A stretch of 26,757 nucleotides of DNA from Bog-756 sp050014755 (GTDB lineage Bacteria > Actinomycetota > Acidimicrobiia > Acidimicrobiales > RAAP-2). Positions 7,085-15,406 of this stretch are shown here, piece by piece (position 1 is the stretch's first letter; each line of letters starts with the position of its first letter). The notes under the pieces are model-generated. The model did no database searches and was not told the DNA's origin. It saw only the letters and a list, made by a program, of their open reading frames with translations. The position numbers were made by a program, and so were the translations under genes. The stretch is taken from NCBI GenBank assembly GCA_050014755.1, contig JBEKCS010000049.1, positions 1 through 26,757 on the forward strand. The letters are read 5' to 3'.

Positions 7085-7144
7085 ATCGTTTCCTGGACGT
7101 CTGGGCTCCGTCAGGGTCCAAAGTCCCGATCGCGGCGGCGCGGA

Positions 7145-7174
7145 TTTGTAGACGACTTCGACAATTCGGCTCAA
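7145..7174 (-). promoter_or_regulatory. Candidate gdhA promoter
   Basis: On the minus strand TTGAGC (7174-7169) and TACAAA (7150-7145) are 18 bp apart, in the 120-bp gap between the divergent gdhA and membrane-protein genes. This would give a leader of roughly 55 nt. The match is moderate and based only on hexamer similarity. Confidence 0.35.
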
Positions 7175-7204
7175 CCTCCACCGGGCGCGCGCCGATGGAG
7201 GAAT

Positions 7205-8287
7205 ATGGAACCTTCGGGTGGCCTTGAGGTAGCCGGCGTCGGTCTGCGCCGGTCCTTCCTCGTCGCGGCGGTACTGGCCGGAGCGGCGGTGGCGCTCTAC
7301 CTCCTGTGGATCCTGGTCGCCATCGGCGGCACGCACATGACCCTCCAGGTCGACGACGTCGGGCAGTGGGTCGCGGCCTGGTGCGCCACGGCTGTCTGTT
7401 GCGTGGCCGCGTTCCGGGCGCCGCAGGCTCGTGCCACGTGGGCCCTCTTCGCCGTCTCGAGCTTCGCCTGGGGAGCCGGCGAGGCCGTGTGGTGCTACTA
7501 CGCCCTCCTCAAGGATGTGCCGGTGCCGTTCCCCTCGCTCGCCGACGTCGGGTTCCTCTCCGCCATCCCCCCGGCGTTTGCCGCGCTGCTCGTCTATCCG
7601 GGCGGCCGACGGAGCGCGATCGCCCGGGTCGAGGGGGTCCTCGACGGTTGCATCATCGCCACGTCCCTGCTCTTCGCCAGCTGGGCCACGATCCTCGGTC
7701 CCCTGTTCCGCGACCACCGCGGGAGCGTGCTCAAGCAGGTGATCTCCGTCGCCTATCCGATGAGTGACGTGGTCATGGTGTCGCTGGTCGTCATCCTGAT
7801 CGCCCGGGGCGGGAGCCGTCTACGTGTCGATCTGGCCCTGGTCATGTCCGGAGTGGTGGCGTTCGCGGTCGCCGACAGTTCCTTCACCTATCTGACCGCC
7901 GTGAACTCCTACTCCGGTGGGAACTACCTCGATACCGGTTGGGTGGCCGGTTACCTGCTGATCGCACTGGGCGCGTGGTGGGCGATGACCTCACGGCGTA
8001 TCGCCCCCGAGCGGACGGAGGCGGCGACGGTCTCGCTCGTCGCCCCCTACATCCCCGTGCTCATCGTGCTGGCCGTGACCTCCGTCCAGCTCCTGCGGGG
8101 GAAGCAGATGGAGCCCGTCTCCTGGTTCATGGCGCTCGCGCTGGTCCTGATGGTCCTCGGACGCGAGGCCCTCAACGTGTGGCACCGGACGGGCGGAAAT
8201 CGGCGCAGCCACCGCAGCGACGTGTCCCTGGACGACCGGGCCCGGTCACGTCATCCGGACATCGATGCGGTGGGGGCCGACCGGTGA
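7205..8287 (+). CDS. Polytopic membrane protein, about ten helices
   Basis: 360 residues. ATG 7205 follows GGAGG closely; the frame is open earlier but that part is hydrophilic and overlaps the gdhA promoter. Hydrophobic segments can be placed near residues 15-38, 49-65, 74-98, 107-125, 143-165, 178-200, 208-232, 247-264, 276-296 and 306-325, followed by a charged cytoplasmic-looking tail rich in Arg and His. The overall pattern resembles the multi-helix sensor modules found in front of GGDEF/EAL domains of Actinobacteria, but no such catalytic domain follows, so this would be a stand-alone module. The function is unknown. Its stop overlaps the start of the next gene (GTGA), so the two are translationally coupled. 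Confidence 0.8.
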   Translation: MEPSGGLEVAGVGLRRSFLVAAVLAGAAVALYLLWILVAIGGTHMTLQVDDVGQWVAAWCATAVCCVAAFRAPQARATWALFAVSSFAWGAGEAVWCYYALLKDVPVPFPSLADVGFLSAIPPAFAALLVYPGGRRSAIARVEGVLDGCIIATSLLFASWATILGPLFRDHRGSVLKQVISVAYPMSDVVMVSLVVILIARGGSRLRVDLALVMSGVVAFAVADSSFTYLTAVNSYSGGNYLDTGWVAGYLLIALGAWWAMTSRRIAPERTEAATVSLVAPYIPVLIVLAVTSVQLLRGKQMEPVSWFMALALVLMVLGREALNVWHRTGGNRRSHRSDVSLDDRARSRHPDIDAVGADR

Positions 8288-8502
8288 GCGGGCATGCCTA
8301 CACCTTCCCCGACCGGAGATCCGCCAACCGGGTGACCACCACGTCCGCTACCGGAGTCCCGACGGCCAGGACGGCCCGCACCCGGGCCACCGACACGGCC
8401 GGCTCCCGCCAGACGCAGTGGTTCGTCCGAACCATCATGCTGCTGACGACCGTGTTCGCCTTCCTCGATCTGTATCTCCTCGCCTCGAGCGGACACTCGT
8501 AG
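8284..8502 (+). CDS. Small single-helix membrane protein coupled to the polytopic protein
   Basis: 72 residues, GTG at 8284 overlapping the preceding stop by 4 nt. The first 45 residues are hydrophilic and rich in Arg, Thr and Ala with almost no acidic residues. Residues about 47-68 (FVRTIMLLTTVFAFLDLYLL) form one transmembrane helix, and the protein ends six residues later. The positive N-terminal side suggests an N-in orientation. The coupling implies a partner role for the larger membrane protein, as an accessory subunit or inhibitor; that is inference. I do not recognise a family. Small coupled genes like this are easily missed by annotation. Confidence 0.62.
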   Translation: MSGHAYTFPDRRSANRVTTTSATGVPTARTARTRATDTAGSRQTQWFVRTIMLLTTVFAFLDLYLLASSGHS

Positions 8503-8669
8503 CCGGGACCACCGCTGCCGGGTCGTGGCCCATCGACGACCGTTCCGACCAGGGGCGGCCGACCACGGCCTCGTCACCCCTACTCTGTGCGAGGACCCGA
8601 CGGTGCGGCACGGTGGACGGTCAGACCGGTACGCACCCCGGCGGATTCCGGACGACCCGAGGAGGCGAC

Positions 8670-9590
8670 ATGGTCCGAGCGGTGCAGTTCGATCACTACG
8701 GCGGTCGCGACGTCCTGGTCGTCGCCGACGTCGACATGCCGACGCCCCCACCGGGGGAGGTCGTCGTCGACGTGCGTGCCGCGGGGATCAATCCCGGGGA
8801 GGCGGCGATCCGGACCGGCGCGCTGGAGCAGCGCTTTCCGGCGACCTTCCCGTCCGGCGAGGGCACGGACCTGGCCGGGGTCGTGCATGCCGTGGGCGAC
8901 GGGGTGACGGCGTTCGCGGTCGGCGACGAGGTCCTCGGCTGGTCGTGGCGGCGGTCGAGCCACGCGGAGTACGTCGCCGTCCCGGTCACCCAGCTGATCC
9001 CCAAGCCACCGGAGTTGAGCTGGGAGGTCGCCGGGTCGCTGTTCGTCGTGGGCACCACCGCGTATGCCGCGGTGCGGGCCGTCGGTGCCGGCCCGGGCGA
9101 CACGGTCGCGGTGTCGGCCGCGGCCGGCGGGGTCGGCACGGTGGCGGTCCAGCTCCTGTTGATCAGAGGTGCGACCGTGCTCGGTATCGCCTCGGAGGCC
9201 AACCACGACTGGCTCACCGGGCTCGGGGTGGTCCCGATCGCCTACGGACCGGGGCTCGAGGAGCGACTGCGGGCCGCCGCGCCACAGGGTGTCGACGCCT
9301 TCATCGACCTCTTCGGACCGGAGTACGTGCAGTTGGCCGTCGATCTCGGGGTGGCGCCGGACCGCATCGACACGATCATCTCGCGCGACAAGGCGGTCGA
9401 GGTCGGGGCGCAGACCGAGGGAAGTGCCGAAGCGGCGACGACCACGGTCCTGTCCGAGCTGGCCGGACTCGTGGCCTCCGGACAGATCACCGTGCCCATC
9501 GCCGCGACCTACCCGTTGGAGCGCGTTCGGGACGCCTTTGCCGAGCTCGAGCAACGGCACACCCGCGGCAAGATCGTCCTGGTCCCGTAG
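8670..9590 (+). CDS. NADP-dependent zinc-free alcohol dehydrogenase / quinone oxidoreductase
   Basis: 306 residues of the medium-chain dehydrogenase superfamily, quinone-oxidoreductase (QOR) branch. The N-terminal GroES-like half runs through VRAAGINPGEAAIRTG and PSGEGTDLAGVVHAVG. The Rossmann nucleotide-binding motif AAAGGVGTVAVQL is at residues 150-162. The cysteine cluster of zinc-dependent members is absent, so it is a zinc-free reductase of quinones or enones using NAD(P)H. The substrate cannot be told. ATG 8670 is preceded by GAGGAGG at 4 nt; earlier codons in the frame are shadow. It stands alone on the plus strand and converges with the methyltransferase, with 15 bp between them. Confidence 0.88.
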   Translation: MVRAVQFDHYGGRDVLVVADVDMPTPPPGEVVVDVRAAGINPGEAAIRTGALEQRFPATFPSGEGTDLAGVVHAVGDGVTAFAVGDEVLGWSWRRSSHAEYVAVPVTQLIPKPPELSWEVAGSLFVVGTTAYAAVRAVGAGPGDTVAVSAAAGGVGTVAVQLLLIRGATVLGIASEANHDWLTGLGVVPIAYGPGLEERLRAAAPQGVDAFIDLFGPEYVQLAVDLGVAPDRIDTIISRDKAVEVGAQTEGSAEAATTTVLSELAGLVASGQITVPIAATYPLERVRDAFAELEQRHTRGKIVLVP

Positions 9591-9605
9591 CGACGCTCGG
9601 CCGCC

Positions 9606-10373
9606 CTAGGCGCGGTGCGCGGTGACGAGCCGGAGGGCCCCGTGGTACTCGGCGGCACGCCGGAGCCCACCGTGGGCGGCGTCCCACTCCCCCGTGTCGA
9701 GGGCCTCGGCCAGCCGGTCGACGGCACGCTGCTCGGAGGCACGTCCGACGAAGCTCCACGCCGACTGTGCCCGCCGGACCCGTCCGTCCAGGAGGCTCTC
9801 CGGCCGGCCGAAGAAGGCTTCGACGAACCCGTCCGAGCAGGCGAAGGGGATGGGGAGCTCGTCGACCGTGCTCCGCCCGCCCAGTCCATCGACCACCCGG
9901 TCCAGCGGCGGCATCCTTCCGCACTCGTGGGCCATCATGTCCGGCGCGTACCCGGTGAGCCAGAACCGGTGGAGTGCCACCGGGTCGAACGTGAGGATCA
10001 CCACCGGCCCACGGGTCACCCGTCTGACTTCGGCGAGACCCCGCTCGAGGTCGCGCCACTGATGGATGGTCACCGACGCCAGCGCCGCATCGAAGGCGCC
10101 GTCGGCGAACGGGAGGTCCTCGGCCGTGGCGTCGACGGCCGGAGCCAGCGACGGTGGGCGCTGGGCGCGCATGGCCGCCGAGGGCTCGACCGGTGTCACC
10201 TCCATGTCGGCCGGTTCGTAGGAACCGGCGCCGGCACCCACGTTCACCAAGGTCCGCGCGCCACCGAGGGCCAGCCGGACGGCGGCTTCGAACCGCGGTT
10301 CGGGCCGTCGCACCTCCGCATACCCGCTCCCGTCCGCCTCGTAGTCGACGTCACCCGCGGGCTCCGGCCTCAC
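9606..10373 (-). CDS. Class I SAM-dependent methyltransferase
   Basis: 255 residues. VNVGAGAGSYEP at 43-54 is motif I (SAM binding), VDATAEDLPFADGAFDAAL at 80-98 is the motif II/III region of the Methyltransf_11 type, and ASVTIHQWRDLERGLAEVRR follows as post-motif. The HQW in place of the more usual HH/HW is shared by many actinobacterial ubiE-like enzymes of unknown substrate. The start is GTG 10373; an ATG slightly upstream runs at once into a stop. TAGGAT lies 6 nt before the GTG, and there is no clear separate Shine-Dalgarno, so the transcript may be leaderless. The substrate is unknown. Confidence 0.85.
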   Translation of the reverse strand: MRPEPAGDVDYEADGSGYAEVRRPEPRFEAAVRLALGGARTLVNVGAGAGSYEPADMEVTPVEPSAAMRAQRPPSLAPAVDATAEDLPFADGAFDAALASVTIHQWRDLERGLAEVRRVTRGPVVILTFDPVALHRFWLTGYAPDMMAHECGRMPPLDRVVDGLGGRSTVDELPIPFACSDGFVEAFFGRPESLLDGRVRRAQSAWSFVGRASEQRAVDRLAEALDTGEWDAAHGGLRRAAEYHGALRLVTAHRA

Positions 10374-10400
10374 CGCCCCATCCTAGGAAGCGCCCCCGAC

Positions 10401-11153
10401 TCACCGGAAGTCGTCGGACCCCAGCCACTCGTCGGGCCCGGGTCCGGCGATGACGGCATCGGGCCCGGCCAGGAGCGCACCGCTGCGCAGCGCGGACCCC
10501 GCTGCGCCCGGGATCCGTACCGCGACGACGGCCGTGCGGGTGCCACGTCCACGCACGGTGCGCCGGGCCATCTCCACCAGCTCGACGACCTCGGGTCCGG
10601 CCAGGTCCGAGGAACCGGTGGGCGATGCACCGGTCGCCACCTCGATCAGTCGGCGGCCGACGCTCCGGGCGGCGACCGGTTGGATGCGCATCGACGGCAC
10701 CGGGGCGATCGGTCCGATTCGCATCCGGTCGAGCACCTGGCCGGCGAACTCGAGGAACTGGGTGGACCGGACGATCGTCACGGGAACCGGTCCGCGCCGG
10801 GCGGCCGCCTCGTGGGCCAGCTTGGCCTCGTAGTAGCCGAACCCGGGGACCCGGTCGACGCCCACGATCGAGAGCACCACGATCCGGCCGACACCGGCAT
10901 CGGCGCCTGCATCCTGGAGCCGTGCGCCCACCTCCTCGAAGAACGCCGTCGCCCGGGCACGGTTCGTCGTCCCCGCGTCGGTCGCGTCGACCACGGCGTC
11001 CACCCCCTCGAGGGCGGCGCGCAGCCCGTGTCCGGAACGGACGTCCACCCCGGTCGCCCGGCTCAGCACCACGGTCTGGTGTCCTGCCGCCTCACCGGCC
11101 TCGACCGCGTACCGGCCGGCCGTCCCCGTCCCACCGGCCACGGCAATCCTCAT
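10401..11153 (-). CDS. NmrA/NAD(P)H-binding atypical SDR
   Basis: 250 residues. The start MRIAVAGGTGTAGRYAVE has the GxxGxxG dinucleotide motif (residues 7-13), typical of NmrA-like and SDR_a5/NAD(P)H-binding proteins. VSIVGVD-like and YYEAKLAHEAAAR segments match the YxxxK region of atypical SDRs. Such proteins reduce quinones or act as redox sensors; the substrate here is unknown. ATG 11153 has AGGAG 5 nt upstream. It is divergent from an Rrf2 regulator, and a perfect 11-bp-arm palindrome lies between them 10 bp before this ATG, so control by that regulator is likely. The stop is 27 bp upstream of the methyltransferase start. Confidence 0.86.
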   Translation of the reverse strand: MRIAVAGGTGTAGRYAVEAGEAAGHQTVVLSRATGVDVRSGHGLRAALEGVDAVVDATDAGTTNRARATAFFEEVGARLQDAGADAGVGRIVVLSIVGVDRVPGFGYYEAKLAHEAAARRGPVPVTIVRSTQFLEFAGQVLDRMRIGPIAPVPSMRIQPVAARSVGRRLIEVATGASPTGSSDLAGPEVVELVEMARRTVRGRGTRTAVVAVRIPGAAGSALRSGALLAGPDAVIAGPGPDEWLGSDDFR

Positions 11154-11162
11154 GTCGGCTCC

Positions 11163-11189
11163 TAACTCGGATATCTGCTATCCGAGTTA
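11163..11189. promoter_or_regulatory. Perfect palindromic operator between NmrA-like and Rrf2 genes
   Basis: TAACTCGGATA and TATCCGAGTTA form an 11-bp perfect inverted repeat with a 5-bp spacer (TCTGC). It lies 10 bp upstream of the NmrA-like ATG and about 40 bp upstream of the Rrf2 ATG. Dyads of this size in a divergent intergenic region next to an Rrf2 gene are the usual binding sites of that dimeric regulator. Binding is inferred. Confidence 0.72.
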
Positions 11190-11227
11190 TACCCCGCCCG
11201 CCCATTCCGGACAAGTACCATCCGGGA

Positions 11228-11719
11228 ATGAAGATGAGCGAGAGCGTCGAGTGGGCCGCGCACTGCACCGTGCTGCTGGCCATGCTCCCCGACGGGTCGT
11301 CCCTTCCGGCGTCGCGCCTCGCCGAGTACCACGGGGTCCCCGGTCCGTACCTGGCCAAGTCGCTGCAGGCCCTCATGCGGGCGGGGATCGTGGAGTCGAG
11401 GGCCGGGCGCAACGGCGGCTACCGGCTGGCCCGGCCGGCACACGACATCTCCCTCCTCGACGTGTTCGAGGCGATCGAGGGCGACGGCACGTTCTTCCGG
11501 TGCACCGAGATCCGGCGACGGGGGCCGTCCCGGGTGGCAGCCGCCCGCTACCCGCCCTCGTGTGGGATCGCCGGGGCCATGTGGGAGGCCGAGCACCGCT
11601 GGCGCTCGTCACTGGAGGCGGTCACCGTCGCCGGGCTGGCCGCCGGGGTCGCGGCACAGGCACCGCCCGAGGCCGTCGCCAAGAGCGTCCGCTGGCTCGC
11701 CACCGTCCGGTCGTCCTGA
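11228..11719 (+). CDS. Rrf2-family transcriptional regulator
   Basis: 163 residues. An N-terminal winged helix (about 8-70) includes LPASRLAEYHGVPGPYLAKS, RAGIVESRAGRNGGYRLARP and DISLLDVFEAIEG, all hallmarks of Rrf2 proteins. Fe-S members carry three clustered cysteines; here only Cys92 and Cys112 lie in that region (plus Cys13), so a classical IscR/NsrR-type cluster is unlikely and thiol or ligand sensing is more plausible. The start is ATG 11228, with another ATG two codons later. TACCAT is 6 nt upstream and no good Shine-Dalgarno is present, suggesting a leaderless mRNA. It is divergent from the NmrA-like reductase, its probable target. Confidence 0.88.
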   Translation: MKMSESVEWAAHCTVLLAMLPDGSSLPASRLAEYHGVPGPYLAKSLQALMRAGIVESRAGRNGGYRLARPAHDISLLDVFEAIEGDGTFFRCTEIRRRGPSRVAAARYPPSCGIAGAMWEAEHRWRSSLEAVTVAGLAAGVAAQAPPEAVAKSVRWLATVRSS

Positions 11720-11754
11720 CCGGCCACCGCCGGGCGGACGGTACCGTGTGACCG

Positions 11755-13482
11755 GTGAGCGTGCTCGTCGATCTGCAGGGCGTGGGCGTGACCGTGGCCG
11801 ACCGGGCCCTGCTGGCCGACCTGTCGGTGACGGTGAACACCGGCGACCGGCTCGGGGTCGTCGGCATCAACGGGACGGGAAAGTCGACCCTCCTGCGCAT
11901 CCTGGCCGGCACGCTCCAGCCCGACACCGGCGTGGTCCGCCGGGGACGGGGCATCCGCACCGCGTTCCTCGGCCAGGCGCCCGAGCTCCCCCCGGGATCG
12001 GTGCGCGACGCCGTGGGCGACGGGTGGGAGGCCGCAGCCGTGCTCGACCGACTGGGCATGTCCGGCTTCGTCGACGCCGACGTGGCCACGCTCTCGGGTG
12101 GCCAGGCCAAGCGGGTCGCCCTGGCCAGGGTGCTGGCGGCGCCGGGTGAGCTCCTCGTCCTGGACGAGCCGACCAACCACCTCGACCTGGCCGCCGTGGC
12201 CTGGCTCGAATCGTGGCTCGCCGCCTTCGCCGGCGGGTTGGTCGTCGTCTCCCACGACCGCTACCTGCTCGACCGGGTGACCACCCGCATGCTCGAGCTC
12301 GACCGGGGGTCCGACTACCTCCACGAGGGCGGGTACGCCTCCTACCTCGAGGGCAAGGCCGAGCGCGAGGAGCGCGCCGCGGCCACCGAGGCCACCCGCC
12401 GCAACCTGGCCAGGAGCGAACTGGCCTGGCTCCGCCGGGGCGCGAAGGCGAGGAGCCGCAAGCCCCAGGCCCGGGTCACCGCGGCGCGGGCCCTGATCGC
12501 CCAGCGGCCGGCCGAGGCGGCCCGGCCCGACGACCTCGAGCTCGACGCCCGCATGGCCCGCCTGGGCGACAAGGTCATCGAATGCACCGGTGTCGGCTTC
12601 GCCTACGACGGCGGGACCCCGATCCTGGCCGACCTGGATCTGCTCATCGGCCCCGGCGACCGGATCGGCGTGGTGGGCGCCAACGGCACCGGCAAGTCGA
12701 CGCTCCTCGACGTGGTGGCCGGCACGCGACCACCGGACACGGGGACGATCGAGTTCGGTCCGACGGTGGTCGTCGGCTACTACGACCAGCACGGCCTCGA
12801 GCTCGATCCGGAGTCCCGGGTCCAGGACGTCGTCGCCGGCCCCCACCGGACTCCGGGATCGCTGGCCGACGTCGCCCTCATGAAGCGGTTCTGGTTCACC
12901 GGCAACCTTCCCTACACCCGCGTCGGTCACCTGTCCGGAGGCGAGCGGCGGCGGCTCCAGCTCCTGGCCGTGCTGGCCCGTCGGCCCAACGTGCTCCTCC
13001 TCGACGAGCCGACCAACGACCTCGACCTCGACACGCTCCGGGTCCTCGAGGACTTCCTCGACGACTGGCCCGGCACCCTCATCGTGGTCAGCCACGACCG
13101 CGCCTTCCTCGACCGGACCATCGAGACGGTCGTGGCCATCGGCCCCGACGGCGTGGCCCCGGTGGCCGGTGGCCTCGACGCCTGGCTGGCCGACCTGCTC
13201 GCACCTGCGCCCCGCGCCCCGGCGAAGCCCGACGTCGCCGCAGCCCCGACACCGGTACGTGGCACCGGCAATCCACCGATCGGGCGGCTGCTACGGGACA
13301 CCGAGCGCCAGATGACCAAGCTCGGTCGCCAGCGCGACAGGCTGCACGACGCCCTGGTCGCCACGGCCGACCACACCGAGCTGACCCGGCTCGGGGCCGA
13401 GCTGCGCACCGTACAGGCCGAGCTCGACGCGGCCGAGGAACAGTGGCTGGCACTGGCCGAGGAGGCCGAGCAGCGGGGGTAG
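11755..13482 (+). CDS. ABC-F family ATPase (Uup-like)
   Basis: 575 residues, two ABC domains and no membrane segments, so a soluble ABC-F protein that acts on ribosomes or DNA rather than in transport. Domain 1: Walker A GINGTGKST (37-45), signature LSGGQ (113-117), Walker B with LDEPTNHLD (136-144). Domain 2: GANGTGKST, LSGGE and LDEPTNDLD. The linker between them is Arg/Ala-rich and helical. The C-terminal extension (about 500-575, IGRLLRDTERQMTKLGRQRD) is a coiled coil as in Uup, which binds DNA or branched structures. Antibiotic-resistance ABC-F proteins share this layout, so the exact role is open. GTG 11755 is preceded by TACCGT at 7 nt, again a leaderless pattern. Confidence 0.92.
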   Translation: MSVLVDLQGVGVTVADRALLADLSVTVNTGDRLGVVGINGTGKSTLLRILAGTLQPDTGVVRRGRGIRTAFLGQAPELPPGSVRDAVGDGWEAAAVLDRLGMSGFVDADVATLSGGQAKRVALARVLAAPGELLVLDEPTNHLDLAAVAWLESWLAAFAGGLVVVSHDRYLLDRVTTRMLELDRGSDYLHEGGYASYLEGKAEREERAAATEATRRNLARSELAWLRRGAKARSRKPQARVTAARALIAQRPAEAARPDDLELDARMARLGDKVIECTGVGFAYDGGTPILADLDLLIGPGDRIGVVGANGTGKSTLLDVVAGTRPPDTGTIEFGPTVVVGYYDQHGLELDPESRVQDVVAGPHRTPGSLADVALMKRFWFTGNLPYTRVGHLSGGERRRLQLLAVLARRPNVLLLDEPTNDLDLDTLRVLEDFLDDWPGTLIVVSHDRAFLDRTIETVVAIGPDGVAPVAGGLDAWLADLLAPAPRAPAKPDVAAAPTPVRGTGNPPIGRLLRDTERQMTKLGRQRDRLHDALVATADHTELTRLGAELRTVQAELDAAEEQWLALAEEAEQRG

Positions 13483-13570
13483 GGCCCGTGGCCGGCAGGC
13501 GGCGCAGCCGGGCCCGGCGGGCGGGCGCCCGACCGCGCCGATTCCGGACAGCAACTGGCCGTCGGTCAAT

Positions 13571-13602
13571 CATCTTTGGAGATGGCAGGGATCGGTTAGG
13601 AT
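13571..13602 (+). promoter_or_regulatory. Putative tetR promoter with short dyad
   Basis: TTTGGA (13575-13580) and TAGGAT (13597-13602) are 16 bp apart. The -10 box ends 6 nt before the GTG start of the TetR gene, which would place transcription start at or next to that codon. CATCT-TTGG-AGATG (13571-13584) is a small inverted repeat overlapping the -35 box and could be an autoregulatory operator. Confidence 0.4.
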
Positions 13603-13608
13603 TGTGGG

Positions 13609-14376
13609 GTGCCGGAGACGTCCACCGTCGGCTCGGTCACCGACAAGCCAGCGCGGAGTAGGACCCGGCAGGCACGCGGTCGGCCCCGGATCCGCCAGGA
13701 TGCGGAGATCCTCGACGCCGCACTGAAGGCGTTCGCCTCCCAGGGATATGGAGCCATGTCGCTGCGCTCGCTCAACGCCGGGCTCGGCCTCAGCCACGGC
13801 ACGATCAGCCAGCGGTTCGGCACCAAGGAGCGCCTCTACTTCGCCGCCGTCGACCGGGGGTTCGCCGTGTTGATGGAGGACATCGACAGCAGGCGGCGCC
13901 ACTACCTGACGACCATCGACCCCCCCGACGACCTCGCCGACCTGCGGGCCACCATCCGCGCGTTCCTGGGTGCAGCCCTGCTGCGCCCCGAGCTCGGCCG
14001 GCTGATGAACCAGGAGGGCCCCCAGTCGACGGCCCGGCTCCGCTACCTCGTCGAGTCGACCGTCAACCCGATGATGGAGACCATCGGCGGGGTCTTCCTC
14101 CGGCTCCGGGCCGAACGCCGGATCCGGCCGGTCAGTGCCCGGGGTCTGTTCTTCCTGGTGACCCAGGGGGCCGAGTCCCCCTACACGCTGTCCGCCCTGT
14201 CCGGCGCGTTCGACACGTTCGACGGCCCGCTCGATCCCGAACGGCACGCCGACGAGATGACCGACGTGATCATGCGCGGCATCAGCCTCGAGGGCACCGT
14301 CCAGGACGGTGCCACCTCGGCACTGCGGGCCCGGGCCGGCCCGCAGCCCCTGATGGCGTCGCCGTACCAGGCCTGA
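13609..14376 (+). CDS. TetR-family transcriptional regulator
   Basis: 255 residues, somewhat long for TetR. The N-terminal DNA-binding domain covers about 33-80: ILDAALKAFASQGYGAMSLR, then LGLSHGTISQRFGTKERLYF, the classic TetR helix-turn-helix with a TISQRFGTKE recognition helix. The ligand domain is divergent and gives no hint of the inducer. An Arg-rich N-terminal tail (about 14-29) precedes the HTH. GTG 13609 is the first start in frame, with TAGGAT 6 nt upstream and no Shine-Dalgarno. The SDR at 14459, downstream on the same strand, is a likely target or co-regulated gene, though a hairpin lies between them. Confidence 0.88.
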   Translation: MPETSTVGSVTDKPARSRTRQARGRPRIRQDAEILDAALKAFASQGYGAMSLRSLNAGLGLSHGTISQRFGTKERLYFAAVDRGFAVLMEDIDSRRRHYLTTIDPPDDLADLRATIRAFLGAALLRPELGRLMNQEGPQSTARLRYLVESTVNPMMETIGGVFLRLRAERRIRPVSARGLFFLVTQGAESPYTLSALSGAFDTFDGPLDPERHADEMTDVIMRGISLEGTVQDGATSALRARAGPQPLMASPYQA

Positions 14377-14385
14377 GCTCCGACC

Positions 14386-14419
14386 GGACCGGCCGTCCCC
14401 ATGCCAGCGGGGCCGGTCC
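14386..14419 (+). terminator. Hairpin after tetR
   Basis: GGACCGGCC (14386-14394) and GGCCGGTCC (14411-14419) form a 9-bp perfect inverted repeat 10 bp after the tetR stop. There is no T-run, as is usual in high-GC Actinobacteria. It may end tetR transcription or lie in the leader of the SDR. Confidence 0.45.
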
Positions 14420-14458
14420 TAAGGTGCAGTGACCGAAGCGGCGAAGGAGCCACCCACG

Positions 14459-15205
14459 ATGAGCAAGACCGTCATGATCACCGGAGCCGGCTCGGGCTTC
14501 GGGAAGGGCGCCAGCCTGGCCCTGGCCGAGCGCGGCCACACCGTCATCGCCACCACCGAGACCGACGAGCAGGCGACGGCGCTGCGGGCCGAGGCGCCCG
14601 GGATCACCGTGGAGAAGCTCGACATCACCACCGACGACGTGGCCATGGCGGCGGAGTGGGACCTCGACGTCCTCATCGACAACGCCGGCGCCGGCCAGAC
14701 CGGCCCGATGGCCGACGTCCCGATCGACCGGGTGCGCCGGCTCTTCGACGTCAACGTGTTCGGGACACTGGCCGTGACCCAGGCCGTGCTGCCCCGCATG
14801 GTGGCCAAGGGGTCGGGACGCATCGTCATCGTGTCGTCGATCGCCGGGGTGCTCTCGGCTCCGACGTTCGGTCCGTACTCGATGACCAAGCACGCCCTCG
14901 AGGCGATGGGCAAGGCGATGCGGGGCGAACTGGCCGGCCAGGGGGTGGACGTCTGTCTGCTCAACCCCGGCCCCTACCTGACCGGGTTCAACGACCGCAT
15001 GGCCGACTCGATGTGGGAGTGGTTCGGCGAGGGTTCGGTCAACGCCGCCTCGACGCCGCTCTTCACGATGATGCGCGACTTCGCCACGAACGACCAGCGG
15101 GACCCGGTCGAGGTGGTCGACAAGATGGTCGAGCTGACCGAGGCCGAGACCACCGAGGAGCACAACTTCGTGCCCCCGGAACTGGCCGAATTCGTGGGCG
15201 GCTGA
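14459..15205 (+). CDS. Short-chain dehydrogenase/reductase (SDR)
   Basis: 248 residues, classical SDR. TGAGSGFGKG at 8-17 binds the dinucleotide, DNAGAG near 74-79 is the NNAG variant, Ser127 (IVSSIAG) with Tyr140 and Lys144 (YSMTK) forms the catalytic set. These oxidise or reduce a hydroxyl/keto group with NAD(P); the substrate is not deducible. ATG 14459 has AAGGAG 9 nt upstream. A GTG at 14429 would add ten residues (MTEAAKEPPT) and is the alternative start. It lies downstream of tetR and converges with the SDR at 15407. Confidence 0.88.
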   Translation: MSKTVMITGAGSGFGKGASLALAERGHTVIATTETDEQATALRAEAPGITVEKLDITTDDVAMAAEWDLDVLIDNAGAGQTGPMADVPIDRVRRLFDVNVFGTLAVTQAVLPRMVAKGSGRIVIVSSIAGVLSAPTFGPYSMTKHALEAMGKAMRGELAGQGVDVCLLNPGPYLTGFNDRMADSMWEWFGEGSVNAASTPLFTMMRDFATNDQRDPVEVVDKMVELTEAETTEEHNFVPPELAEFVGG

Positions 15206-15252
15206 CCCGCCGGGGCGGCCGACCTGGTCGCCGCGGGCGGTGACACCCTGAT

Positions 15253-15278
15253 CGCGACCGGCTGCATCCCTGGTCGCG
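15253..15278. terminator. Hairpin between convergent SDR genes
   Basis: CGCGACC (15253-15259) and GGTCGCG (15272-15278) make a 7-bp stem with a 12-nt loop in the 200-bp gap between convergent genes. An AT-rich patch follows at 15282-15315, with ACAATTC twice, 20 bp apart. A two-way terminator is the simplest reading. Confidence 0.4.
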
Positions 15279-15406
15279 GGCACAATTCAGAAAATTCGGG
15301 AACAATTCCAAGAAATCGCTACAGGTGGGCCCCAAACCTGCCGATAGACCTGCAGCAAGCAGTTTGCCCGCCCGCTCCGGCGGCTCCCGGTGGGTCCCGC
15401 TACCGG

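Noticed and set aside
11548..13095. 515-codon frame antisense to the ABC-F gene
   Set aside because: Shadow of the ABC-F reading frame; no domain pattern.
15282..15315. AT-rich patch with two ACAATTC copies as a promoter or origin element
   Set aside because: It lies between convergent genes with no gene to drive, and two 7-bp copies are too few to support a function.
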